Shown one piece after another: positions 49,015 through 58,880 of a stretch of 64,000 bases of DNA; the first letter of the stretch is position 1, and each line of letters begins with the position of its first letter. The stretch is from Arenicola marina (Eukaryota > Annelida > Polychaeta > Arenicolidae), in assembly GCA_964019135.1 (NCBI GenBank), contig OZ025253.1, forward strand, positions 8,995,059-9,059,058, written 5' to 3'. Both the position numbers and the translations under genes were made by a program. The notes beneath the pieces were generated by a model that was not told where the DNA came from, ran no database searches, and saw nothing but the letters and a program-made list of their open reading frames with translations.

Positions 49015-51156
49015 CAACTTGTACAGGGTGACGAATGTCTCGAGTGTACAGGGTGAGGAAGGACTGGTGGGTACAGGGTGAGGAAGGTCTGGTGTGTACA
49101 GGGTGAGGAAGGTCTGGTGGGTACAGCGTGAGGATGGTCTGGTGTGTACAGGGTGAGGAAAGACCGGTGTGCACAGCGTGAGGAAGGTCTGGTGTGTACA
49201 GGCTGAGGAAGGTCTGGTGTGTACAGGGTGAGGAAGGACTGGTGTGTACAGGGTGAGGAAGGTCTGGTGTGTACAGGGTGAGGAAGGACTGGTGTGTACA
49301 GGGTGAGGAAGGACTGGTGTGTACAGGGTGAGGAAGGACTGGTGTGTACAGGGTGAGGAAGGACTGGTGTGTACAGGGTGAGGAAGGTCTGGTGTGTACA
49401 GGGTGAGGAAGGACTGGTGTGTACAGGGTGAGGAAAGACCGGTGTGTACAGGGTGAGGAAGGACTAGTGTGTACAGGGTGAGGAAGGACTGGTGTGTACA
49501 GGGTGAGGAAGGACTGGTGTGTACAGGGTGAGGAAGGTCTGGTGTGTACAGGCTGAGGAAGGTCTGGTGTGCACAGGGTGGTGAAGGTCTGGTGTGTACA
49601 GGCTGAGGAAGGTCTGGTGTGTACAGGATGAGGAAGGTCTGGTGTGTACAGGCTGAGGAAGGTCTGGTGTGTACAGGGTCAGGAATGACTGGTGTGTACA
49701 GGGTGAGGAAGGTCTGGTGTGTACAGGGTGAGGAAGGACTGGTGTGTACAGGGTGAGGAAGGTCTGGTGTGTACAGGGTGAGGAAGGACTGGTGTGTACA
49801 GGGTGAGGAAGGTCTGGTGTGTACAGGGTGAGGAAGGACTGGTGTGTACAGGGTGAGGAAGGTCGGGTGTGTACAGGGTGAGGAAGGACTGGTGTGTACA
49901 GGGTGAGGAAGGTCTGGTGTGTACAGGGTGAGGAAAGACCGGTGTGCACAGGGTGAGGAAGGTCTGGTGTGTACAGGGTGAGAAAGGACTGGTGTGTACA
50001 GGGTGAAGAAGGTCTGGTGTGTACAGGCTGAGGAAGGTCTGGTGTGCACAGGGTGAGGAAGGACTGGTGTGTACAGGGTGAGGAAGGTCTGGTGTGTACA
50101 GGGTGAGGAAAGACCGGTGTGCACAGGGTGAGGAAGGTCTGGTGTGTACAGGGTAAGGAAGGACTGAAGACACAGTTTGGGGTTTGGTATTGGGTGGGGC
50201 GTTGGGTGGGGTTTCACGGTTGGTGTTGGCTGCTTGGTGAAGTGCTGGCCATATGAGGGGGCGGTGGTATTTGGTGCCGTCTTGTGTCGGGTGTTCGTTG
50301 GGGAATTGGTGGCGAATTGAATGGGTGTTGTGTTGGGGTTTCGGGTTGGGCGTTGGGTGTAGGAGGGTGCGGTGGTATTGGTTGGGGTGCCGGGTGGGGC
50401 GTTGGATTGGGGCCGGGTGGGGCGTTGGATTAGGGCCGGGTGGGGCGTTGGATTGGGGCCGGGTGGGGCGTTGGATTGGGGCTGGGTGGGGCGTTGGATT
50501 GGGGCTAGGTGGGGCGTTGGATTGGGGCAGGGAGGGGCGTTGGAATGGGAGCTGGGTTGGGCGTTAGATGGGGGCTGGGTGGGGCTTTGGGTTGCCCATT
50601 GAGTGGTACATTGGGTTCGAGTGTTGGGTATGGTATGTTGGTTGCTGGGTGTGTGTGTGGGTGGTGGGGGGGGGGGGTGAAGAGGAGGAGGGGGTGGGGG
50701 CGGTAATAAGTCGCAGTTCGTAGGGTGCGTCAGGCACGGGTCGCGGGGCTGACCAGGTCGCCGAAATGCCGTAAAGGAGTCGTGTTGACGTAAAAGAGCC
50801 GGCGAAGGTGGCCGCCACGGGCTGTGCCCCGGGATAAAGCCGCCCGTTGAGGGGGTTAAGGAGGCGTTAAGGGCGCCTGGATGAGGCCCATTCACGGTGA
50901 CACCCTTCCAGCTGTCTGGGTATATGTGTGTAAGGGCCCGGCGGCAGGGCCATGGGAAGGAGCGGCGGGGATAGGGGAAGGGAGAGGGGGCGTGGGAGCG
51001 TGGCGAGGGAGGGGGAGGGGGGGGGGCGTGGGGTCGCTGCATGCGGTCTGCCTGAGGGAATGGCCGGCCGCACGGACCCGCCATCCTTGATGTCCATCCC
51101 TGTGCCACCGCCACGTGGGGCCCCATGGCTATCGAACCACTGCTGCAGTCCACCAC
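48973..51156 (-). CDS. 727-codon Pro/Ser/Thr-rich open frame across two minisatellites
   Basis: The frame opens with ~185 mostly non-repeat residues rich in proline (51156 to about 50600). It crosses the 23-bp array (NAPPGPNPTPH-type repeats), then runs through the whole 25-bp array (PSSPCTHQTFLTLYTP-type repeats) to a stop at 48973. There is no signal peptide, no recognised domain and no splice support. The C-rich strand and stop-free repeat units explain most of its length. A mucin-like or low-complexity secreted protein cannot be excluded but is not supported. Confidence 0.12.
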   Translation of the reverse strand: MVDCSSGSIAMGPHVAVAQGWTSRMAGPCGRPFPQADRMQRPHAPPPPPPSPRSHAPSPFPYPRRSFPWPCRRALTHIYPDSWKGVTVNGPHPGALNASLTPSTGGFIPGHSPWRPPSPALLRQHDSFTAFRRPGQPRDPCLTHPTNCDLLPPPPPPPLHPPPPPPTHTPSNQHTIPNTRTQCTTQWATQSPTQPPSNAQPSSHSNAPPCPNPTPHLAPIQRPTQPQSNAPPGPNPTPHPALIQRPTRPQSNAPPGTPTNTTAPSYTQRPTRNPNTTPIQFATNSPTNTRHKTAPNTTAPSYGQHFTKQPTPTVKPHPTPHPIPNPKLCLQSFLTLYTPDLPHPVHTGLSSPCTHQTFLTLYTPVLPHPVHTRPSSACTHQTFFTLYTPVLSHPVHTRPSSPCAHRSFLTLYTPDLPHPVHTSPSSPCTHPTFLTLYTPVLPHPVHTRPSSPCTHQSFLTLYTPDLPHPVHTSPSSPCTHQTFLTLYTPVIPDPVHTRPSSACTHQTFLILYTPDLPQPVHTRPSPPCAHQTFLSLYTPDLPHPVHTSPSSPCTHQSFLTLYTLVLPHPVHTGLSSPCTHQSFLTLYTPDLPHPVHTSPSSPCTHQSFLTLYTPVLPHPVHTSPSSPCTHQTFLTLYTPVLPHPVHTRPSSACTHQTFLTLCTPVFPHPVHTRPSSRCTHQTFLTLYTPDLPHPVPTSPSSPCTLETFVTLYKLVIFGAMQGNKKQT
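49015..50165. repeat. 25-bp minisatellite, about 46 copies without indels
   Basis: GGTCTGGTGTGTACAGGGTG + AGGAA repeats with an exact 25-bp phase from end to end (marker AGACC at 49161, 49936 and 50111, all multiples of 25 apart). Units differ mainly at GGTCT/GGACT/AGACC. From 49700 to 49920 the first two alternate, making a 50-bp period. On the minus strand all three frames lack stops, giving a 25-residue super-repeat in translation. Confidence 0.96.
50378..50600. repeat. 23-bp minisatellite, about 9 copies
   Basis: GGGTGGGGCGTTGGATTGGG + GCC repeats with small variants. G-rich upstream DNA (50180-50370) carries related GGGTTGGGCGTTGGGT pieces. Confidence 0.9.
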
Positions 51157-52689
51157 TGTACGTGCGACCCAAGCACGCTATTACCGTTGGAATAGCGGAA
51201 TTGCAGAATTGTACATTTCATTCCGTGTTAATAAAACATGCGCTTGGCTTTCAGGAATATAGTTTGTACACGGATATTACAATCAATAGAATAATGATCT
51301 AGAAAAAGAACAGAAGCAAAAAACATTAGCAAAAATGAAAGAGATATTGATGGCGAACAGTTTTACTTATCTAGCTCTAATAACAACACTTGGATGCAAT
51401 GTTGCTAGCCTTTCATGAAGGATAAGGGACTGGGGAGTAAAGAATTTTATTTTATACCAAGATATATGCCGCAATTGCAAAGGAGGCAGCTTTTAAGCGT
51501 TCAGGACAAACTCCTTCAGACCAGATTTACTAAATTAGTCACTAGAGTCACGTGGTGCGTACATACCGTGAACTACCGTTTTGTTCACCAGGTGGAGCCA
51601 CTGCTGATGCAGAGTTTTAAAAGTAAAAGTTCCAGACCGATTAAGCTGGATAGTTAAGGGTTGACATACCGTCTATAAGTTATCAGGGGCAAGCCGGGAC
51701 CCATATCCCTAATCCTGATAGAGTATTGATAGTGATACACTGGCCGGACGAAAAATTCGGACTCGCCCGGGTTGAAGCCGCATTCGCAGATATTCATGAA
51801 ACTATGTACATATTAATGATATAGATATTTATCTTAATATATATTTATATATATTGACATTACCTGGATATAATTACCATTATACCTTAATATATAATTA
51901 TATTAATATACATGTATATACTAGTCTAGTCTAGTCTAGTCTAGTACGACTGGTGTGTATATGTGGGGAGGAGGGGGGGGGGAGGGGTAGGGCCGGGCAG
52001 GGTGTCGGAAGTGTCGGATGCGACACTGTAGCGGGTGAAGTTGGCGCGGAGCTGAGAAGTGGTTTCTCGTTGATCTGTTTGCTGAGCCACAACCCGCATA
52101 GAGAGCGAGAGACAGCGAGAGCGAGAGGGATAGAGATGGCGATGGCGGAGAGAGAGACATAAGTTCCCGTGGTCTCAGGTCGCCTGACCGATATTTAATT
52201 GCGACACGCCCCTGTCTCGAGGAGGGCATTCTTTGCCGGGCTCCATCACCATTGATTGCGGTCCATCTATACACCCACCGGGGGAGGGGAGGGGCTTCAG
52301 CTCGCCGCCCAGACTACCAGTGAGAGCCGGGGAGCTGGTGTGCGGTCGGCCTGACCCCCTGCACCCTTCGCCCAACCCAGACCACCCGCCCCCGCCACCC
52401 TCCCACTGTCCGCCGTCTCATCAGACAGCTGCCAAGCGGGGCCGGCCATGACGAGGAGCAGATATTGATCAATACAAACAATAAGCTGACGCACGCGGAA
52501 CAATGCCCATGACAGTGTCTGTTATCCGGGCCGTCGCCACGGCTCGGGGTCCAGTATATGTATCTATGGCATTGTGTGGTCCAGGTACGTTCATCCTGGC
52601 AACGTCAAGTCTGATACAATGTTCGGAGTGATGTATTTTACACCGTTCATTGCAATTCCGGTGGCATGCCTGTTATAGCATCATTACAA
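51157..52689. other. No gene recognised; AT-rich core and CTAGT x5
   Basis: 51800-51920 is strongly AT-rich with ATATATTTATATATAT-type runs, followed by a five-copy CTAGT microsatellite (51921-51945) and a G-run (51965-51980). No exon was recognised. Confidence 0.45.
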
Positions 52690-54432
52690 TGTCTACTAAT
52701 GTGTTCGGTGTCATGTACGTGCATTGAAATGTCCAGTGTCATGTTCATTACTATGTCCGGTGTCATGTTCATTATAATGTACGGTGTCATGTTCATTACA
52801 ATGTCCGGTGTCATGTTCATTACAATGTCCGGTGTCATGTTCATTACAATGTCCGGTGTCGTGTTCATTACAGTGTCTGGTGTCATGTTCATTACTATGT
52901 CCGGTGTCATGTTCATTATAATGTACGGTGTCATGTTCATTACAATGTCCGGTGTCATGTTCATTACAATGTCCGGTGTCATGTTCATTACAGTGTCTGG
53001 TGTCATGTTCATTACAATGTCCGGTGTCATGTTCATTACAGTGTCTGGTGTCATGTTCATTACAATGTCCGGTGTCATGTTCATTACAATGTCCGGTGTC
53101 ATGTTCATTACAATGTCCGGTGTCATGTTCATTACAGTGTCTGGTGTCATGTTCATTACAATGTCCGGTGTCATGTTCATTACAATGTACGGTGTCATGT
53201 TCATTACAATGTCCGGTGTCATGTTCATTACAATGTCCTGTGTCGTGTTCATTACAATGTCCGGTGTCATGTTCATTACAATGTCCTGTGTCGTGTTCAT
53301 TACAATGTCCGGTGTCATGTTCATTACAATGTCCGGTGTCATGTTCATTACAATGTCCGGTGTCATGTTCATTACAATGTCCGGTGTCATGTTCATTACA
53401 ATGTCCGGTGTCATGTTCATTACAGTGTCTGGTGTCATGTTCATTACAATGTCCGGTGTCATGTTCATTACAATGTACGGTGTCATGTTCATTACAATGT
53501 CCGGTGTCATGTTCATTACAATGTCCGGTGTCATGTTCATTACAATGTCCGGTGTCGGGTTCATTACAGTGTCTGTTGTCATGTTCATTACAATGTCCGG
53601 TGTCATGTTCATTACAATGTCCGGTGTCATGTTCATTACAGTGTCTGGTGTCATGTTCATTACAATGTCCGGTGTCATGTTCATTACAATGTCCGGTGTC
53701 ATGTTCATTACAATGTCCGGTGTCATGTTCATTACAATGTCCGGTGTCATGTTCATTACAATGTACGGTGTCATGTTCATTACAATGTCCGGTGTCATGT
53801 TCATTACAATGTCCGGTGTCATGTTCATTACAATGCCCGGTGTCATGTTCATTACAATGTCCGGTGTCATGTTCATTACAATGTCCGGTGTCATGTTCAT
53901 TACAATGTCCGGTGTCATGTTCATTACAGTGTCTGGTGTCATGTTCATTACAATGTCCGGTGTCATGTTCATTACAATGTCCGGTGTCATGTTCATTACA
54001 ATGTCCGGTGTCATGTTCATTACAATGTCCGGTGTCATGTTCATTACAATGCCCGGTGTCATGTTCATTACAATGTCCGGTGTCATGTTCATTACAATGT
54101 ACGGTGTCATGTTCATTACAATGTCCGGTGTCATGTTCATTACAATGTCCGGTGTCATGTTCATTACAATGCCCGGTGTCATGTTCATTACAATGTCCGG
54201 TGTCATGTTCATTACAATGTCCGGTGTCATGTTCATTACAGTGTCTGGTGTCATGTTCATTACAATGTCCGGTGTTATGTTCATTACAATGTCCGGTGTC
54301 ATGTTCATTACAATGCCCGGTGTCATGTTCATTACAATGTCCGGTGTCATGTTCATTACAATGTCCGGTGTCGTGTTCATTACTATGTCCGGTGTCATGT
54401 TCATTACAATGTCCGGTGTCATGTTCATTACA
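52690..54432. repeat. 24-bp minisatellite, about 71 copies, with 288-bp higher-order period
   Basis: CATGTTCATTACAATGTCCG + GTGT repeats in exact register. Variant units recur 12 units apart: TAC at 53188, 53476 and 53764; GTGTCT at 53137 and 53425, then at 53641 and 53929. All of these are 288 bp apart. Because 24 is a multiple of three and the unit lacks stops, a plus frame (MFITMSGV repeats) and a minus frame (MNMTPDIV repeats) both run 637 codons. They cannot both be selected as proteins, and nothing supports either. Confidence 0.97.
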
Positions 54433-54990
54433 ATGTATATTACAATGTTGATGAGTATGTGCAGCGAAGTGTTTTCTGCAATGTATATTACAATGTTGAT
54501 GAGTATGTGCAGCGAAGTGTTTTGTGCAATGTCCATTACACTCTCCAATGTCATTTTCATTACAGTTGCGGTGCCATGAATGTTACAGTATCAGGTTATT
54601 TTACAATGTTCGGTTCTACGTCTACAATGTTCATTACAATGTCCGGTGTCATGTTCATTACAATGTATATTACAATGTTGAGTATGTTCAGTAAAGTGCC
54701 TTATGCAATGTCCATTACACTCTCCAATGTCATTTTCATTACAGTTCCGGTGCCATGAATGTTACAGTATCAGGTTCTTTTACAATGTTCGGTTCTATGT
54801 CTACAATGTTCGTTACAATGTTCGGTGCTATGTGTTCGTTACAATGTTCGGTGCTATGTGTTCATTACAATGTTCGGTTCTATGTCTACAATGTTCAAAT
54901 CAATGTTCGGTGTTATATCCACAATGTCCATTAGACAATTGTCCGTCGCTAGGTCAATTACCACATCCGGTGTCATGTTCATTAAGCTGT
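54433..54990. repeat. Degenerate continuation of the 24-bp array with a 179-bp duplication
   Basis: TTACAATGT and TCATTACA motifs continue irregularly. A block with CAATGTCCATTACACTCTCC, a Sox-like core and GTTCGGTTCTA is present twice, offset by 179 bp (54541 and 54720). Later units (GTTCGGTGCTATGTGTTC) are a further variant. Confidence 0.85.
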
Positions 54991-54994
54991 AACG

Positions 54995-56646
54995 TAGGGG
55001 AACATGGGGCAAAATGACCTTAACTTTATTTGTATTTTTGGAGGACAAGCAGTGCTATAAAAAGAGCCACATTTTGGTAAGCTGACATAGCTTGGATACG
55101 AGTGACACGAACAAAATTTTTACTAGCACAAAAAACACAAAAATCTTTCATGTCACAGTGGCTCATTTTGCCCCACTAATGGGGCAAAATGGTCAGCACA
55201 TTATTTCAGCATGTTAATGAGTGAACTGAACAGCCTAAGAAGGCAAACTCCTAACTCTCTGGAACAGTTTGACCCAGAAGGATCACACAAAGAAATTACA
55301 AATAACGTTTACGTCAGCATAGGCGGATCGGGCGGGGGGGGGGGGGCACCCCCTTCCCTCACTTATTGCCATTTTTAAGTGCAAAATTTAGGCCATCTGA
55401 GGCGCTGAACTCAGCTTTCATGCGAAGTTCTAATGTTGAACAGACCCGGGGCAGGGGCGGATCCAAGGGGGGCCGACCCGCCCCCCCCCCCTTTAGGACG
55501 AAAATGTATATAATTTATACCATTTACCGGCCCCCCCATCCAGCATATCTGGATCCGACCCTGAAACCGGCCTCCCGGATTTAGGGAGGGGGGGGGGGGG
55601 TAAATAATTCATTGGGGGGATCCGGGGTAAAGCCCCCCCTTTTTCACCGCCAAAATCCGCTCTATGAACGCACATTTTCAAAGCCCCCCCCCCACCCCCC
55701 TCCCGACGATCGCAAGTTTTAAAATATTCGCTCTATATGGGTATCTTTTTCATCATAAATGTCCGCTCTATAGGGGTATCTTTTTCTTCACAAATATCCG
55801 CTCTCGCAGGCGTCAAGGCACTCGCGGAACCCCCCCACCAGATTTGTATAATAGTGCCCCCCACCGTCCTGACTTCTCGAAATCAACCGGGCCTTGCCAC
55901 ACTCTTTCTCTTGGTGGGGACCGTAGCGGGACATTGCATTTTACTTGGCTTTGTCTTTCTAACTGGAAGTCTAGTAGCTTTTGGGAGTGCGCATGTATCG
56001 AATGGAGACACGATGTCGCGTGCCGCCTGGCTCTGCCTCAATCAACGCTTCCGGCTCCCAGGGGCGCACAACTCTCCCTTCTTCAAGCTCCCTGTGACGC
56101 ACATCGTTTTCTTCTTAAAGCATATTCGTGATCATCAAAGATGTTCCGATTCAGTAGACATATCATCCAGTTTGCTAAAGATAATCGTTTCTGTTAGAGT
56201 ATACATATTAGATAGGATGTGGGTAAAACGGCCCACTGGGTCATTTTGCCCCAAGCAGCGTGGGTCATTTTGCCCCTGTTAGTAACCTTAACATTTGACC
56301 GCTGTATGAAAAATACGGCGCAGTATATTCCGCATCTGAATTAGGTTTGGGGCTTGATTTGGGCTTATCTTTGATCGTGTTAATTTATCAAAATGTTCCC
56401 CCAAGCTAGTATCAACTGAGCCCTACTTTCGTCCAGTGTTTACCATAGATGGCAATAGCTCAAAATCTTTTACTTCGGTAAGGAAGGTCAGCTGTCTGCT
56501 TCAGCGCCCATGTAGATTTGTTAAGGTATCACGTAACAAACAGGAACAAATATAAAACGCTTCAATACAGGTGGCAGCACCGCAAGTGCGCGATATTGTG
56601 GTGGGCCATTTGACCCCGATGGGTCATTTTGCCCCATGTTCCCCTA
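54995..56646. mobile_element. 1.65-kb TIR element, non-autonomous, TA-flanked
   Basis: The ends 54995-55019 and 56622-56646 are perfect 25-bp inverted repeats beginning TAGGGGAACATGGGGC. If the outer TA is the target duplication, the element proper starts GGGGAACATG, as in TA-inserting elements. The GGGGCAAAATGA end motif recurs inside: as an inverted pair at 55164-55191 and twice at 56238-56252 and 56262-56276, pointing inward on each side. No transposase was recognised, and the 181-codon frame inside is not one. A hAT-like MITE is nested at 55452-55576. Confidence 0.85.
55452..55576. mobile_element. hAT-like MITE, second copy, nested
   Basis: CAGGGGCGGATCC (55452-55464) opens a C-rich element. 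Its TTATACCATTTA and CCAGCATATCTGGATC blocks and GACCCTGAAACCGGCC end match 19694-19870. It lies inside the 54995-56646 TIR element, so it inserted later. Adjacent G- and C-runs (55335-55350, 55585-55600, 55680-55700) may be parts of similar elements. Confidence 0.6.
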
Positions 56647-58054
56647 TATTAACGTCTGTATTTCAAATTCAATCGTGAACGATGGAACCCAGGAGTCATT
56701 GAAACACCGAGGACACATTAGTATCAAATGCAATGGGGATGCGGTCTGTACAACATAGCACCCTACCACACGCACACAAAATCATCTTCGTTCCGAAGAG
56801 TCATTACCCACCCGTCGCCACTAGTGATCGCGGTGGCGTCGCCTACGTCACAGGTGACGTAAAGGACAACTCTCGCAGACCCCAAGATCTCTCTTTACAC
56901 AACGTTTTTAGCAAGGAGCGCTTTAAACGTGTCTTAATATGCCGGTGCTTTTCAAAAAAGTCAAGTATTTTTTCTACCTACTATTCATGGCACATCGATT
57001 GTAATGGCATCACACAGGAATTGCCTTCGGTAAGATTGCGCGCATAGACTGACATCAAGACACGTTTCCTCACATCAATCTTTGCGAGCCGTTGACAATG
57101 TAATATCTCTGCAGGCATCAATCCAAATGGAATCGTAAATTGAACTGCCATGATGAGATAAACCCCGTTACACCCTGGCAATTCTGGCCCGTTGGACCCC
57201 CATCTGGCTGTCCTTCTCACAACCACCCGCATCCGCAGCCACCACGAGTACACACGTCATTTCCTGCCCCTTCAGCTCGAGTCATACCCGCCACAGCCCC
57301 CTCCCAGCTCACCCACCCACTCCCAGCCTTTGTCATTCCGCCCATACACCCCCAGGTTCCAGCTCCCCCCTCCTACCCCTCACGTTTCCCCTCATGTTGC
57401 CAGCCGTCGCTTTCCTGTCACATTAGCACCAATTTCCATGCCGACGGCTCGGCCGCCCTGACTTTCACGTCTAACCAGCAGCCCTATTTCTGCTCGAATT
57501 TTATTCCAAGTGTTTGCCATAAATATGCGATTCCTTGCCCAATTGTTGTTGTGCCTGGAGCCTGTACCTCACACTGCTCGCGGCTGCCATGTCAGTCCAT
57601 GCCATCTGTGTTCATGCCATGTTTGGACCACGGCGACGGGTGTAGCAATTGCACCATTTGTCTTCATACAGCCACTTTATATAGAGTACAATGCGTCATA
57701 TTGCTGTAGCCTATGGCGCCGATAATACAATTCCTCCGCCTGAGGATCTACTTGGTATGGCGCCATACTACCCTGACAGTTATTATGGCATTACCGAATA
57801 TCACTAAAACACGCATCCTATAACTCGCATAGAATTGCACCGATTACTCATCCTGAAAGTGGAGATGTTCCAAACATTTCTTTTAAGAGTCTCGCTATGT
57901 AATTAAATGATACTTGTGTCTTTTGCATTAAATACACAGCGTTATCAATTAAAATAATTAAAGCCGTTTTTTTTCTGTCAACTGAAAAAGAATCAAATAC
58001 ACACACACATATATATATATATGTGCAACAATAACATGGCGAAATTAGCCGCAG
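56647..58054. other. Intron-1 side of the receptor gene; no other exon seen
   Basis: On the minus strand this follows the receptor splice donor and is therefore presumed intron. It holds a C-rich tract (57180-57370) and unique sequence. No second receptor exon (for example the segment that follows SVDFIRG in relatives) was recognised here or further left. Confidence 0.5.
57999..58022. repeat. (CA)n(TA)n microsatellite in intron 1
   Basis: ACACACACACATATATATATATG lies about 33 bp inside the intron. It extends the receptor reading frame by chance to a run of Ile/Tyr/Cys codons. Confidence 0.9.
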
Positions 58055-58060
58055 CCTTAC
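58055..58060 (-). promoter_or_regulatory. Splice donor of receptor exon 1
   Basis: The complement reads ATCAGGG|GTAAGG, a near-consensus donor. It cuts the reading frame after the first base of codon 274 (phase 1). It falls where similarity to class C receptors stops, just after the conserved FIRG. Confidence 0.85.
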
Positions 58061-58880
58061 CCCTGATGAAGTCCACGGACTGCTCCAGGCCGTATATATC
58101 CCGATCGCAGTCGTCCTTAATCCGGGCGCCCAGCGTGACGCCGGGAATGAGGTTCCTCTTGTTGATGACATGGATCGTGTACAGCATCATCTCGATGGCC
58201 TGCAGCCCGCCCTGCGGCATGATCTTACCGCAAATCATCTTCTCATCCCGTTCGTGCACCATCATCAGCCCCCCGATGGTGATGTTGCCCTCCACGATGG
58301 ACACCTGTTCGCGGTACGGCCATTTAAAGATGCCCTTCGGGGTGGAGAACTCGGTGGAATACTCCATCCCGGTGGCGCTGGTCTTCTTCCTCTTGGTTTT
58401 CTGTTGCTCGTGACTCAGTTTGCTCTGTGGTTTGCCCTTCTGCAGCATGGCTATGTTATGGATAAGATCCGTGACGTTCTGGATCTCTGGATCCTGGGTC
58501 CCGTCGCCCAGCATCGGGGTAGTGTCGGGATCCCGCGCGAGGGGAATGTGAGGGGACGTGGATGACATGGAGGGTAACGAGACCGATGCCGATGGCGATG
58601 ATGGTGATAATGATGATGGTGATGATGGGGACATGAATCCAGAAGCAGAACGCCCCTTTGAGGCAGCATGGCGAACGCCGTCCGCGGGACGCGCGCTGGA
58701 GGCGTCCGGCGCCGTTCCGGAATTAACCCCACGCGCTAATCCGGAAGAAATATTCCCCCTGGCGGCTGAAGATTCAATGAAAAGGAGCACCAGAACCGTT
58801 GCTATTAGGAACAGTCTAATCCCGGTGTGCACGTGTCTGGTCTGCGCTGGGTGGCGGGGTGAGGACGACACCCCCGACAT
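58061..58880 (-). CDS. Metabotropic-glutamate-receptor-like GPCR, first coding exon (partial)
   Basis: This is the N-terminal part of a class C G-protein-coupled receptor, a plasma-membrane receptor with a Venus-flytrap ligand domain. The start at 58880 is the first ATG after an in-frame TAG, with G at -3. Residues 22-35 (RLFLIATVLVLLFI) form a signal-peptide core. Residues 42-190 are a Ser/Pro-rich then basic linker with NVT and NIS glycosylation sites. From about 198 (GNITIGGLMMVHE) the lobe-1 fold begins. C217 and C258 match the C67-C109 disulfide of mGluR1, and LIPGVTLGARIKDDC...LEQSVDFIRG aligns without gaps to the mGluR family. The position equal to mGluR1 Arg78, which holds the glutamate gamma-carboxylate, is Ala228. 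With MPQGG this points to the mangetout/DmXR-type subgroup and away from a true glutamate receptor. The seven-helix part lies outside this exon. Confidence 0.9.
58584..58630 (-). repeat. GAT/ATC trinucleotide repeat inside the receptor exon
   Basis: A (GAT)n-type microsatellite on the plus strand encodes residues about 84-99 of the receptor as Ser/Pro repeats (SPSSPSSLSPSSPSAS). It probably varies in length between individuals. Confidence 0.85.

Noticed and set aside
52647-54579. Two opposed 637-codon frames
   Set aside because: A 24-bp unit without stops keeps frames open on both strands equally; symmetry argues against coding.
55737-56282. 181-codon plus-strand frame inside the TIR element
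   Set aside because: No transposase motif or family resemblance; composition hydrophobic and irregular.
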